A DNA stretch of 64,000 nt, taken from the NCBI GenBank assembly GCA_905178155.1, contig CAJINV010000001.1, positions 13,080,635 through 13,144,634 on the forward strand, in the 5' to 3' direction. Shown piece by piece: positions 30,839-41,733 of the stretch; the first letter of the stretch is position 1; the number at the start of each line of letters is the position of its first letter. Source of the stretch: Amoebophrya sp. A120 (taxonomy: Eukaryota; Sar; Dinophyceae; Syndiniales; Amoebophryaceae). The position numbers were made by a program, and so were the translations under genes. The notes under the pieces are model-generated. The model saw only the letters and a program-made list of their open reading frames with translations. It was not told the DNA's origin and did no database searches.

Positions 30839-33082
30839 TTACAAAAGATCCTCTCGTTCTTTCCGGTCGACGCCACGGCCACTGGAGTCGTAGTATTTCT
30901 CCGCTTCATCGTCCTCCTCGTCACTCTGGTCTTGGAGGAGCTGCTGCTCGTGCAACGGTCTGAAATTGTTCAGCCGATTTACCCACGCCGGTGGTTGCCA
31001 CTGCGAGCGCGCCGTTTTGCGATTGAACCAGTAGCCCCGGCCTTGTTTGCCACCGTCGACAAATCGCCAATCCTTGTGCAGCTTGTTCCCCGGTGCTGGG
31101 AGTGGTCCTCTACTGCCCCCTTGTGGAAAGGACGATAAGGCGGGCGTCGCTCTCGTGGAAGGCCCGTCGATTGGAGAGGAGCCGAGCGCCTCTGCACCGA
31201 GATTTCGCTCGTCAGAAATCAGCAAGCAAGAACTACGAGTGGCGTTCGCTGCATTTTCAGAATCTTGCGTGCTGGGTCGCTGCTGTGCACTCCTGGAGTT
31301 ACTATTTTGACCACCACGACGTCTCTGCGGGCTATTTCCGCCACACCGAGTGCAGACACGCCCGCTTTCGAGCTCGCACCCGCAGACGACGCAGAAAGGG
31401 TGGGGCTCCTCCGGCGGCGGTCTCGGAAAGAAGCGATTGTCTAAAATCTCGTCCAAGCGGCTTAGCAAATTCATCAACAGCACCAGCACCGCCTCCGAGC
31501 CACCGGAAGTACTAGACTCTTGGTCCGCCTGCACCTGAATGCTGACGCACAGTCGCGGCCGCACCTGACGCAGGAAGTGAGCGAGGTCGGAATCTTCCGA
31601 CTGCATTTTGCGTTCCTGTAGTTCCTTGCTGCTTTTCTCACCAAATATCTCTTCCGCCAGGTCGACAAAGGTTGCTTGCTTGTCCTCGTCCCGCATTGCT
31701 CCTCCTGAATCTTCCGACTCGGAGTTGTTGTCCTGCTTATCTTGCAGTCCTACTTCGTTCGTCCGCGCGGATTTGATGTTCTTTGCACCGGACATCGACA
31801 CGCTTTCCTCAAGTTCGGTCACGAAGTGGTCCAGTTCCTGGAGCTCGGCCGGAACGAGTGGCGTCTGGGTCAGTTGCTTGTGCCTTTGCAGCTGCGAGGT
31901 TGACCAACTGCTCTCTGCGATGACGCGCGCTGCTGTGTTCGACGGCGATGACGTGTTCTCCGCCGGACCGCCTGCAACCGCTCGCTCCTCCTCCACGAGC
32001 GCGTCGCGGACCCCGATTCCGTCGGTTGTCCGCGGTTTTGGAAAAGTGACGCTCGTGGAGGACCGTAGTTTGCGGTACAAGACGAACGGCAGCGGGTTCT
32101 CATGCTCGTGCATGATCAGGGTGGTCGCGACCAACTGCAGCAACTCCAAGGCCTTCCGGACAATTTCGTCCCAGGCCTGACTTGTCTCGTCGGTCACGCC
32201 GACCTTGCCAAGTTTGGTGCTCTGCAACGCCTGCGCTTGCTCCGACTGCGATCCTCGCGAAGCAGAAAGATTGCTGGTGGGATTATTCGGATTATACGAC
32301 GAAGAACTTGCAGCAGTACTACCCCCAAACAGCTTTGCTGCCGCTGCACTCCCGGAAGACCACAGGTGGTTGGCGTTTCGAGCCACCCGGTAGCCGACGG
32401 ATTGCTTGCGGCGAATCAACCGCTCCCAGACGTCGCAAAAGCCCGCATCGAGGTAGCGGACGAAGGCCATGCCGCAGTTCTTAAGCAGCATCTCGAGCAG
32501 CGACAGCGCGACAGAGGTGCGTCGCACTTGCGTTGACCGCCCCACATTCATCAACGACTTCCAACCAGACGTCGCCGGGGCGAAGAGCGGGCTGGTTAGT
32601 TATCAGGTACACAAAGTAAGATTTCTTTATTCGGTTTCGGTTTGTGCCTCGAGGATACATAAGAAAGCTGAGTTTTCATCGGCTACGGTCCAAGAAGCAG
32701 CAACATTAGACAACAAAAAAAAGATAGGGTTACGGGGTGCGTTGTACTTGTATGGATGTGCTCGACACTACACTCAATAAAACGAAACAAATCACACAAC
32801 TCAAATCAATACGCAATACTCCGGCGACGGCCTGGATGTTCTGCTGGGGAACACCACTGAAGACGAGCTTGATGCTGGCCCACCTACTCCCGACGAAGAA
32901 GCAGCACTCGAAGACGTCGCAGACGTGCTCAGGGCACCCGCTAGCCGCGGTAGCAGCTGGATAGACAGATCCGGATTGGCCAGGATCATGTCGCAGATCT
33001 TGATGTTCATGCCAAACTCGATCTGCGAACTGGCCAGAGAGCGATCCGCCAGCGAAAGCAACTCGTCCGCTTGCCAATCCAT
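30839..33082 (-). CDS. VHS-domain protein with zinc ribbon and WW-like segment, 671 aa
   Basis: Two exons, 33082-32820 and 32591-30839, joined by a GT-AG intron in phase 2, total 2,016 bases. The start (MDWQADELLSL) follows an A-rich context. Exon 1 gives VHS helices 1-2 (ADRSLASSQIEFGMNIKICD). Exon 2 opens with the hallmark later helices (TSVALSLLEMLLKNCGMAFV). VHS domains occur in endosomal sorting proteins (Vps27/HRS, GGA, TOM1). A middle Ser/Glu-rich region follows with another helical segment (WDEIVRKALELLQLVATTL) that could be a GAT- or VHS-associated helix. Further on is a four-Cys ribbon (CVVCGCELESGRVCTRCG), then a WW-like segment (GRGYWFNRKTARSQWQPP) and an acidic tail. A role in membrane trafficking or ubiquitin-dependent sorting is inferred from the VHS domain. 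Confidence 0.8.
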
Positions 33083-33579
33083 TTTTTTCTTCGCAGTTTT
33101 TTTTTGTTTTCTATGCTTTCCGCTCGAAGGAATTTTTTTATGTTGTTGCAGTGTAGAGGTGTCATCAATCTCTAAGTACCAGTCGAGAACTGCTTCCCAG
33201 CGACACCATGTATACACGACCACTTCTGAGCTCTTTTCATCAGAACAGTCAGTGCCGCGAAAGCGCAAGCGGAGCAAAATAGTTTCTTGATTTTCGCTTT
33301 CTTTCTTATCTTTGTAGGTCGTCCTGTTATGTTCATGGACGTAACGCTGACAGACACAACGCACTTCTTGTCCTCGGAGTAGTACAACAATATCTTCCGG
33401 CTGGTGCACAGCGAATCGCGACAATACAGAAACTTGTGTGAACGAGAACGACAGCGAAGCATTGTCGTCATTATGCCGCTTCCTGCGTGCCAAGTCACAG
33501 CGCCTTTCAGGACCTTCCTGCGCAAGTGCGGGACACCTTGAACAAGACAGGTTCAACAACTTGAACTTCAACTTGAACT

Positions 33580-34329
33580 TCAGTAACTACCCGAAGGAGC
33601 CCCCTCGGCTCCACTGACGACCCGTGTGAGTTCACATTCCAAGTGCGGCAACGGCTCGGCATCTTCCGATTCCACCGCCAAGCCGCACTTGTATCGCATG
33701 GTGTCGGGACCTAGACTCTCAAACACACGCGAGTACGCCGTGGTCTGCTTGCCCTTCGCCCCTGGTCCGTGCTTGAAGCTATTCTGCTTTTTCGACGCCA
33801 ACAGCGACAGCGTCTTTTCGTCTTTCGACAGTGTGCCTACGCTGATTTCCATGAGACTGAAGGGGTGAATGAAATTCCCTTCGACCGGATAATCTTCCGC
33901 ATCGGTCGGTGCGTCCGCAGGGGGTGGCAAAAACTTGATGCAGCCGCTCTCCACATGAAGGGCAACCTGTGAGAAGTTCGTTTCCTCATGTACTTGTACG
34001 TTATCAGCGCACACAATAATTCTTCATGGACGACTTTTTGGTCATTGGAATCTGCATCAAGTGGCTCTCAGAATCATAGTTTTGTTTTCTTCAAAATCAC
34101 ATGCGCCGCTCGTGCGTACCTTCTTCGTTTCCTCGGGATCATTTGGATCATACAGCCAGGTTTGGCGGTGGTACCAATAGTGCTGATGCTTTCCCTGCCT
34201 TTCCACAGTCATCTCCTCCAAGTAATGCACCCTTGTCTCGCCTGTGGAAATTGCGATGGATTTCCCCTTCCCCCGCCACTTTCCTTCAATGAAAAGCACT
34301 GGGGGCTGTGCGGTCTCCTGCGTTGCCAT
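33580..34329 (-). CDS. Nitrobindin/DUF1794-like beta-barrel protein, 198 aa
   Basis: Two exons, 34329-34120 and 33966-33580, GT-AG intron in phase 0, total 597 bases. The start is MATQETAQPP. The first exon has the W-R-G-x-G motif early (FIEGKWRGKGKS) and a Y/W-rich strand (HQHYWYHRQTWLYD). Exon 2 begins VALHVESGCIKFLPPPADA, followed by the barrel strands and a C-terminal segment (MRYKCGLAVE). This order (L-x-G-x-W-x-G-x-G, then E-E-x-T, then a Glu-rich strand and a GYLR-like strand) is the pattern of the lipocalin-like THAP4/nitrobindin heme-binding family. I assign it by pattern only, and the heme-ligand His cannot be fixed from sequence. The gene lies between the VHS gene and a small charged protein, all on -. 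Confidence 0.55.
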
Positions 34330-34878
34330 TTTCTTTTGTTTTAATTAAGATTAAGTAGAGATCGTTTACAACTGCAAATTGATGAAATTTTCTACTTCTT
34401 ACAACTTTTCGCAACTTAAGGACTATTTATGTCTTGTATCCCTCAACTTATTCTGAAGACGCTCCTGAGAGCAAATCTCTACAACTCAAGGGAACGGAAA
34501 GTGAGATGATCACTCAATCAATTTTACGTAGTCCGTTCTTACTCGTGACATCGGCTGCACAAGCACAGGAGCTGGAGCAACCTCCTACTAAGCTTGTACT
34601 TCTTACTCACACCCAGTACACCCAGTAGGGAACAACGAACCGAACCCGCCCAACTAGAAAAGAAGACTAACAGAAGACCAGAATGGCGAGGGGAACATAT
34701 TGGTAAAAATCGTTTAGATTTTTACGACTTTCATGTCTGGAGCTGCTCGAGTCTGTAAGACGTACGTGTCAGCCCCGCGCTGTTCGTGTCAGCCTCGTCT
34801 ATCTTCTTCTGCACCTGGGGCTGGGCGGCTTGTTTCAAACAAGTTTGATTGCCTTCATTAAATTTACAGTTATGCGTG
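34330..34878. other. Intergenic region, no gene seen
   Basis: About 550 bp between two - strand genes; presumably the promoter of the nitrobindin-like gene and the 3' UTR of the next. A ca-rich direct repeat (cacccagtacacccagta) occurs near 34610. Confidence 0.4.
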
Positions 34879-35421
34879 TTATCTGTCTTCTGCTTTTGAG
34901 TTTGACGTTTGTGTCATGTGAGTTCTTGAGTCATTGTTCGTATTCGAAACACCGACAACACTGCTCGGTGTAGAAGTATTCACGATATATTTTTCGCTTT
35001 CTCCTCGGTGGTCGGTGGCACTTGCAGTTCCTTCGCGTATGACATCGCCTCGCTCAGCAACGCTTTCCGCCTCCGCCTTGAGCCTCGCTGCCTTCTGTTG
35101 TTCCTTTTGCTCTTGCTCATACTGCTTGAAAACGTCATCAGGGTCGTAGAAGCTCATGCCAATCTGCGCAACCAGGCCATTCGTGAAATTTTCGTGCCGC
35201 AGTTGGAACTTTTTCCACGACCGGTCCAGCTCCGCCGACATGCTACCTCGGCTCCACAACTCGGCCAGCCGTTTACGTCTTTTCAAAGTTTCTTCGTCGA
35301 CACCAGCGCTGTCAACTGCGGAAAGCTGCGGTAATGTTGAAGTGGCGAGAAGATTGTCGCCACTTCTGCCTTTAGAACCTGCATGAGCATCCGCGTTTCT
35401 GTCCAAACCTAACGCTGCCAT
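34879..35421 (-). CDS. Small charged, coiled-coil protein, 180 aa, unknown
   Basis: Single exon from ATG (35421, MAALGLDRNADAHAG) to stop. A conserved-looking core (RRKRLAELWSRGSMSAELDRSW and SFYDPDDVFKQYEQEQKEQQ) is followed by an Ala/Glu/Lys helix and a Ser/Thr/Asn-rich disordered tail. No membrane segment and no recognisable family. The continuous frame, Kozak-like start context (aaaATGG) and biased composition support it as a real gene. Confidence 0.5.
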   Translation of the reverse strand: MAALGLDRNADAHAGSKGRSGDNLLATSTLPQLSAVDSAGVDEETLKRRKRLAELWSRGSMSAELDRSWKKFQLRHENFTNGLVAQIGMSFYDPDDVFKQYEQEQKEQQKAARLKAEAESVAERGDVIREGTASATDHRGESEKYIVNTSTPSSVVGVSNTNNDSRTHMTQTSNSKAEDR

Positions 35422-36337
35422 TTTGGTTCTCGACCTGGTCCTGCTCTCTTTAGCTTTTGCAAGGATACCTTGTTTTCACTTTGGCTTTCTTCGAGTTCGA
35501 ATGGAAATAAGACTTATTTCAGCGTATATCTAAAAAAAGCATGATCGATTCGTTGACTTTCCGAGGCTGTCGTGCGCGTCCCTTTCTCTGTGTGTAGGTA
35601 GCGGAAAAGATGAAACACGAGGGGACGATCCTGGTGTGCGTGTGGTCCTGCAGGTTTAGGCAAACAAAATGACAATGACCGAGAATTCTCGACTAATATC
35701 ACGATTTTCACCATACGATTACGATTTTTGTAATAACGATATCAGCGAGATAATGGAGAGGTGGAACACGACCTTCCGAGCCGATCGCGTCTTGATGTTT
35801 GGTGGAACTCTACTGGAAACTGGGGCACAAAGCTGCATCTCGTGTTGGTGATCTACGAGTAGCAGGTGACGATGAGACAAATCTGGAATCTTTTCCTGAG
35901 AATCACTTCCACTACCTCACGACTTCTACTACTGGCAAAAACTCGACCGAACTCGAAGAGCAGAACAATTAGCTTCATATTCATGAGCGTTCCGAATCCG
36001 ACGTTCTAGAGAACACCGCGGTCTACTAATAGCACAGTTGCACCAGCCAGGCAGCGTCTTTGAAATCAGATACCAAAGACAACGAAGCCCCTTTCTCCGC
36101 CTTTGAATTTGCTGTATTTGTTAGATTCGTCTGACCTTCTTCCATTGTTCGTTGTATTTTGCGTTTTATATGTAAGTACGTTTGGATTGTCGTCAAGGGC
36201 ATGGGCAGCTGCAAGCATGATCTCGTTTACTGACGTAATATTCGGCATTTTTCACATAAAGGCTCATGGTTCACTCAAGAAACAGCTGGAGTGGAAGCAA
36301 TTCGTTTATCCATTTCAACCAGAAGCATTTACTGAAA
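35422..36337. other. Intergenic region, no gene seen
   Basis: About 900 bp between two - strand genes. Short open frames lack domains. It presumably contains the promoter of the 180-aa protein gene. Confidence 0.4.
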
Positions 36338-39300
36338 TCATTCCTCATCGTCGTCACTGTCAAGTTTGCCAATGCCAGCGCGTCGAATCCGCCGCTGGCG
36401 AGCCTTTTGTCGTTCTAGCTCCGCTGGATCCCCTACCTCGCTTGACGAGGCACTGGAATTATTGCGATCGGCGCCAACAGCTCCCGTGGCTTGCTGGAGA
36501 GAACTACGGTCTTGGAGGTTCATGTCGTACGAATGGTTCGCCGTGCCTTTAGACCTCTTGAAATTGAACACCGGCTCGTCGTCGCTGTCGCTATCATCTT
36601 CATTGTTCTGCAGCTGTTGTGCGCGCTGGCCCTGCCGCAACATCCGACGCGCCGCGCGATTGGACGCCGGAGGCAAGAAGTCGCCGGAAGAGGCCGTGGG
36701 AGCAGGACGCGTTGCATTTCTTGAGGCAGCAGCCCCCCCAAAATCCATGTTTTGTTCCATGAACTCCAGGTCCCTTCGCAGCTCTTCCTGCTCCCGCCGC
36801 TCTCGTCGACGGCGCTTTTCTCTCTCTTTTTCTTTTCGCCTTTGTTTGTCCTCGGCGTCAACCGCATGCTGCTGGTGCTCTCGTTTGCGCTTTTGACTGG
36901 TTGGCACGGCTGGAGCAACGAAAGCTTCATCGCCATCTTCGCCATCGAAAAGGTCGATATGCTCATTCAGCTGGAGGGATTTCTTGTCTTTTGACCTGTC
37001 GGCGTTCTGCTCATCATGTGCAGATGAATGTCGCGCCCTTTTTGCCCTTTTCTCCTTCTCCTGCGGCTCTTTTCTAGCTGTTCTTCGCCGCTTCTTGTCG
37101 CTAATTCGAGCCTCATCCTCCTCATCAAGTGCAGAGATTACGGGCTGACCACCGCGGGAGCTGCTACTTATGTGGTACGACTGCCCGGGCTTGAGAGGTT
37201 TATTCATTTGTCGCCTCGTCGTTCGTTCCAGTTGCTCGGCAGTTTCTGCTTCCCTTGCGCGCTCCTCCAGCTCCAGCTCTTCCGGAAAAGCGAAGTTTGG
37301 ATCCGCGATAGAAGCAGTGCCGAGTTGGTGCAAATGCGTGAACCAGTCCCGGAAACCTGGCTCCTGCTCGGTGCGAATATTTGCCCACAAATCTGCACTC
37401 GTGGCGGATTGCGCTTGCTTCAGCCAGTCTTTGCGCATGCTGCGAAAACTTGCGTACTTGATGACTGCCGGCGGTGGGGCTGGTGCAGCAGGTGGATTTC
37501 GATTCTCTGACATCTGGTGCACAACTTCTTGATCAGTCGCCAAGAGTTTGCCGGTGCGGCTTGCTTCACGGCGGCCTGGTTGTTGAAGTTCATCTTCGTT
37601 GGCTGCTCCCACTACGCTCGCAAGGAAATTAGAAAGCAGGTCGGCTGATCCGCCCGCTGCATCGCTATTTTGATCGACCAGGGAAGCAGGCGCCTTGTCC
37701 TCCCTAGTCTCACCTGAATCCAGTAACGCAAAAACTTCGTCGACCTCATCGTAGGAGCGCTGCGATGACGGAGCAGGTGCAGGTGCGGTCTTCTGACTCT
37801 GGGGAGTGCGTGATGTTGGTACCGATTCGGCGCTGCCTTTTCGTGTCTTCTGCGGTCCTTTGTTTTTCCCGCGAAAAGAAGAGTCTTGATCTTGCTCCTG
37901 CTTGTCGTGCTTCTCTTGTTGGTGCACATGTTCATTTCCGGCTTTCGCCGAGGCGGGCCCTGGCTGCAATCTTGGGCTTCGTTTGACCTCTCCGGCTTCC
38001 AGAGCGGCGAAACCTTGCCGAAAGAACGCGAGTCCTCGCTGCTCTGCGCTGTCTTCCATCTCTTCCTCGGAAGATTCTTCCGCTCCTTCCTTGCTTCTTT
38101 CGCCGTGATGTGCAGCTTTGCTGCTGCTTCGCGGACGTTGGTGTGAGCTCGCATCTTGGTTGGATTTTTGCCCGCGGCCTGCTCCGGAAAAACCTCTTCC
38201 TGCTGAGCCTGGACTGCCGCCTGCTGGACTCTCACCATCTCCTGTACCACCCGCCTTGTTACGGATTGTTTCAAAGAGCTTTTGTTTTCTCTCTTGCTCT
38301 GACAAACCCTGAAATTGTTTGCTATTCGCAGGCTCAAAAAACAACGACGGCTTTTTCTGCTCCGCCTCACTTTTCGCATTCGCGGAACGGTCTGCGCCGG
38401 GTCCGGCACCGCCCTCTTGCACATGCTTCGACTTTGATGACGAGGACTTTGCAGCTCGGCTACGTTCGTTTACGGTAATTCCGGCACCCGCATGCGTCTT
38501 TTGATGAGTTGCGGCTCCTGCATTCCCCTTGACCACCTTGCTCGACGTACTTGCAGCAGCTAATCCTCCCGTCAGCTTGTTGTTTTGCTCCGCGGATAAA
38601 TTGGACTGAGACTCGTCTACTTTCGGAAACGCGTTGTCGCCCCAGGCTTTCCGGATTTCCTTCACGAAAGCCGCCCGTATTTCCGCTGTCTTTGCCGCTT
38701 TCTCTTTCGCCAGACGTGCTTGTTCTTCGGCTTCTTGCTCCGCGGTCTTGAGCTGTTGAAGATACCTCCGATTAGGAGGACCCAGCGGAGCCTGCTGTTG
38801 ACTCGGAAAAGCCCCCCCGGTAGCTGTACTCGCAGTCGCAGTCGGATTTACTACTTTCGTGCCCCTCAGCTGGAAGAACTTAGGTCCCCCAATAAATGCG
38901 CTTTGGGCGGCGGAACTCGTCGTGCTGGTTTTCCGGAAAATTTCGGCGAAGTCGCTGTTGATCTTGTACACCAGCTCGGAGTCCACGGCCGCCGGGTTCA
39001 CGCGGTTGGACTTGGGCAAGCCCTCGAGCATATCCCAGAGAAAAAAGCTGGCAGGGCATATTTGTAATGCAAAAATAAATACACACAGAAACTTGTCATG
39101 GGTGGCCCATAGCATGGTGTTTCGGATACGCAATACAGATTTTTTTGTGTGTTTATTTTTGCATTACAAATATGCCGTGCCCGCTTTTTTCTGTGTGATA
39201 GAGCAACCGGCCGAGACTCCGGACCCACTCGTCCTCGTCCCGGACCGCGGCGTCGATGATGCGCACGAGTTTTTTCGCCCAGGCCGCGAGGGTGGCTCGC

Positions 39301-39608
39301 CCGACGTTGGTCCACATGCGGCGGAGGATGTTCTTCTTCTGCAGCGTCGAAAAGTCGCTCCAGTTGCGCGCCTTCTGGTCGACCTGCGGAAACGGGTCCG
39401 GGACCCGGATGGCGGCAGGAGGAGCGACGGGTGATTGAGCATGCTGTTCGATTGCGAAGTTGCTGCCGCGTCCGGAGGTACCGTTTGGAGAAGCATCTTC
39501 TGCTGCCCGCTCGGTCGCATTGGCATTGATATTCAGATCTACAAGACTTTCTGGATTCTGAGAAGACAGATACAAGTTTTTGTTTTGGAAGGCGTACATA
39601 GAGCTCAT
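36338..39608 (-). CDS. 1,031-aa highly charged, probably nuclear protein, interrupted by an introner
   Basis: Exon 1 39608 to about 39201 and exon 2 about 39030 to 36338, separated by the introner at 39031-39200. With one duplication copy kept, the length is 3,096 bases (1,032 codons). The start is MSSMYAFQNK. The N-terminal part is helical and resembles a small folded domain (KKNILRRMWTNVGRATLAAW, then WVRSLGRLLEGLPKSNRV after joining). The rest is mostly low complexity: Ala/Glu/Lys/Arg-rich helices, Ser-rich patches, bipartite basic signals (KKRRRTARKE, KRKREHQQH) and an acidic end (KLDSDDDEE). A conserved-looking island (ASFRSMRKDWLKQAQSATSAD, then WFTHLHQLGTAS) lies near residue 670. Composition suggests a nuclear or transcription-related protein. 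The family is not recognised. Confidence 0.7.
39031..39200 (-). mobile_element. Introner, 170 bp, with about 54-bp TIRs, TSD gagca
   Basis: Left end TATCCCAGAGAAAAAAGC and right end the inverted TATCACACAGAAAAAAGC. Pairing continues through GGCATATTTGTAATGCAAAA and beyond, so most of the element is a hairpin. The exact duplication gagca is at 39026-39030 and 39201-39205. Removal joins LGRLL to EGLPKS in frame. Confidence 0.95.
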
Positions 39609-40209
39609 GCTTTCAATCCTCAGAAATGGAGCGCAAATTCTACTTGTTCGCGATTTAGACTACAACTAGATGGCTAGCAAGTCATCCGTAAACAGCACAA
39701 GAATAGCGAGTACGGATTTTGCTCTACATTTATTTTGTTTTTCTACCGCTGTCAGTTTTGATAGTAGCTACTGGGTTTCAACTGTTGGTGGTGCCAAAGA
39801 ACTGATATGGTTGACTTCGTCGACAACGAGGAACTTTTCTGTCACTCTCCTAAACTCTCGAAAGGGTGCAGGTGTCCCGTAAGGTGATACAGATGATGGT
39901 GTTCCTCTGTGTAGATTTAGGTCAAACCAGCGACAGCGACATCAATGTGTTGCCTCATACCATGAGATAGAATATTTTTTTTGCAATGAACAGCCTGCTT
40001 TTCATTTTTGAAGACCAAGAAGCTAAACTTCCCTCACAGGCCGGTAAAATACATACAAAGCCAAAACCAAAAGTGTGGGTCATTATCGCACGAGATGTGC
40101 GGAGCAAATCACTGCAATCTGGAGCACTAGTAATGAAATCCATCGCTTGTTTTGAAAAACGACGACTGCCAAGACATGCTTTCTGTTTGGCTGCATTCCG
40201 ATTCGCCAA
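39609..40209. other. Intergenic region, no gene seen
   Basis: About 600 bp between two - strand genes. No domain-bearing open frame. Confidence 0.4.
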
Positions 40210-41733
40210 TCAAGCAGCAAAAAGAAAAGTCGCTGTGTAGACATTCTTGTCTTTGTCGTAAATTAAGTCCACAATTTTTGCCTTTCTGCTCCGGGCTCTT
40301 TGGCCCGGAGGGTGCAGCTCCACAATGCGTGTCTTGTTTCCACGAGTGCTTACCCCCACAATTCCAACCTCGGTTTGTAAATTTTCAGCCTGGAAAGCGC
40401 TGAACAACTTGGACAGACCCGCCGGCTTGATGTTGTCCCAGACAAATTTCGTCCTGGTCGGCCACGCTTCTGCGTCCACGGCGGAAAGCTTCTTGTCGAA
40501 TCCGAGATAAGAACCGTTGTGAAATTTTTTGTCAATTAGGCTGTCAGGCTTGCAATATTTGATCTCGTCCTCAATGCCAAAGCTCTTCGTCCCAACAGGC
40601 AAGAGACTAACGCCCTCCGTAATCTCCTGCCGGATGAATTGATTGCCAGCGTTGTCGTAGTGTTTGTCGTAGTGGGTGGAAGCCTTGTCTCCCTTCTTGC
40701 TGTAGTGCACAGGTGCAACATCAGAAGGACCGAGTGGCTTTACTAGCCAACTGGTGCCGTGCGAGGAGTACTGCCATCCTGCTACCACAACGGGATGCTT
40801 TTTACCGACGAAATCTTCGCGGAAAGTGTTTGCAGCGCAAGCGCGGACGAGTTCCTTGGTCAGAGAAAAGGAAGTGCTAACGACGGGCCCGACTTTCATT
40901 ATCAGGCGCTTGATGTCATTAATGGACATGTCCTTCGCAGTTGTCAAAACTTTGTGATTAGTGATTTCTTCCATCGCTGACGACAACCATTTTCCGGGTT
41001 CTTTCCCGCAAACAATGTGCGCACTCCAGTTGATCGCCATCAAGCACGCGGAGTGCTCCAGAGAAGATGTTGCTTCGCTTACCACTCCCAACACTTCTCC
41101 TTTGCTCTGCAACGCACCCTCGCGTCGCACGAACTTTTTATACTTCCAAAGGCTCATCCAGGAAGAGCTGTCCCCCAGCTTTATTTTCGCGTAGTTCTCG
41201 AAAAGGTTGAAGCTCATCGGAAGGTTGCTACCGGCGTCCGCACCCTCGTCGTTGTGCCTCGCGCTGGCGCGGTCCCGTTCTTGCTCGCCTGCTTCGGAAG
41301 CGCCGACGCTTGATTTTTTGGGTGCGGCCAAACAGGCAGAAACGAAGTCGTCCAATCCCTGGCACAAAGCTGACGCCTCGGATTCGTCCGCGTGTTTGCT
41401 TGGCGCCAATCGTTGTTTCAATGCCCGGAGAGCACGACTCCGCGGCACCTCTCTGGTGAACTCCCCGGCCTCAAAATCTGGGGAAGCTAGCTGCAGAAGA
41501 GCGACACAGCTCGCATGGGATTTTGGCTGCTCCATGGCGCGTCTCACAGAAGCCAGGAATAATTTAGCGAAAGGGTCCTCAGCGGGACGAGACGAGGTCG
41601 AGGCAGCAGATCCCGCAGCCCCCGCCCCATCAGCTGCAGTTTTGTCCTTGTCCCACGTACTCTTCTTGGCCCCCGAGGACGACGCATTTTTCGCGCTGTC
41701 CGTCTTCTGTTTCTTCCTGTTTGGAGAGGGCAT
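40210..41733 (-). CDS. J-domain/papain-like fusion paralogue 1, 507 aa (HPD motif lost)
   Basis: Single exon; the first ATG is at 41733 (MPSPNRKKQK), while the open frame extends further only from a TTG. It is one of three tandem paralogues. The N-terminal domain (FAKLFLASVRRAMEQP, ASPDFEAGEF, ALRALKQRLAPSKH) aligns with a J-domain, but the essential HPD reads APS at residues 100-102, so Hsp70 stimulation is unlikely. The C-terminal domain shows the order GPVVSTSF, then KKHPVVVAGWQ, then SWLVKPLGPSD. This matches the second half of the papain (C1) fold, where GPV, a catalytic His in HAVLVVG, and W-I-V-K-N-S-W follow in that order. No CGSCWAF-like cysteine segment is present, so it looks like a pseudo-protease. 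Function unknown. Confidence 0.7.
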   Translation of the reverse strand: MPSPNRKKQKTDSAKNASSSGAKKSTWDKDKTAADGAGAAGSAASTSSRPAEDPFAKLFLASVRRAMEQPKSHASCVALLQLASPDFEAGEFTREVPRSRALRALKQRLAPSKHADESEASALCQGLDDFVSACLAAPKKSSVGASEAGEQERDRASARHNDEGADAGSNLPMSFNLFENYAKIKLGDSSSWMSLWKYKKFVRREGALQSKGEVLGVVSEATSSLEHSACLMAINWSAHIVCGKEPGKWLSSAMEEITNHKVLTTAKDMSINDIKRLIMKVGPVVSTSFSLTKELVRACAANTFREDFVGKKHPVVVAGWQYSSHGTSWLVKPLGPSDVAPVHYSKKGDKASTHYDKHYDNAGNQFIRQEITEGVSLLPVGTKSFGIEDEIKYCKPDSLIDKKFHNGSYLGFDKKLSAVDAEAWPTRTKFVWDNIKPAGLSKLFSAFQAENLQTEVGIVGVSTRGNKTRIVELHPPGQRARSRKAKIVDLIYDKDKNVYTATFLFAA

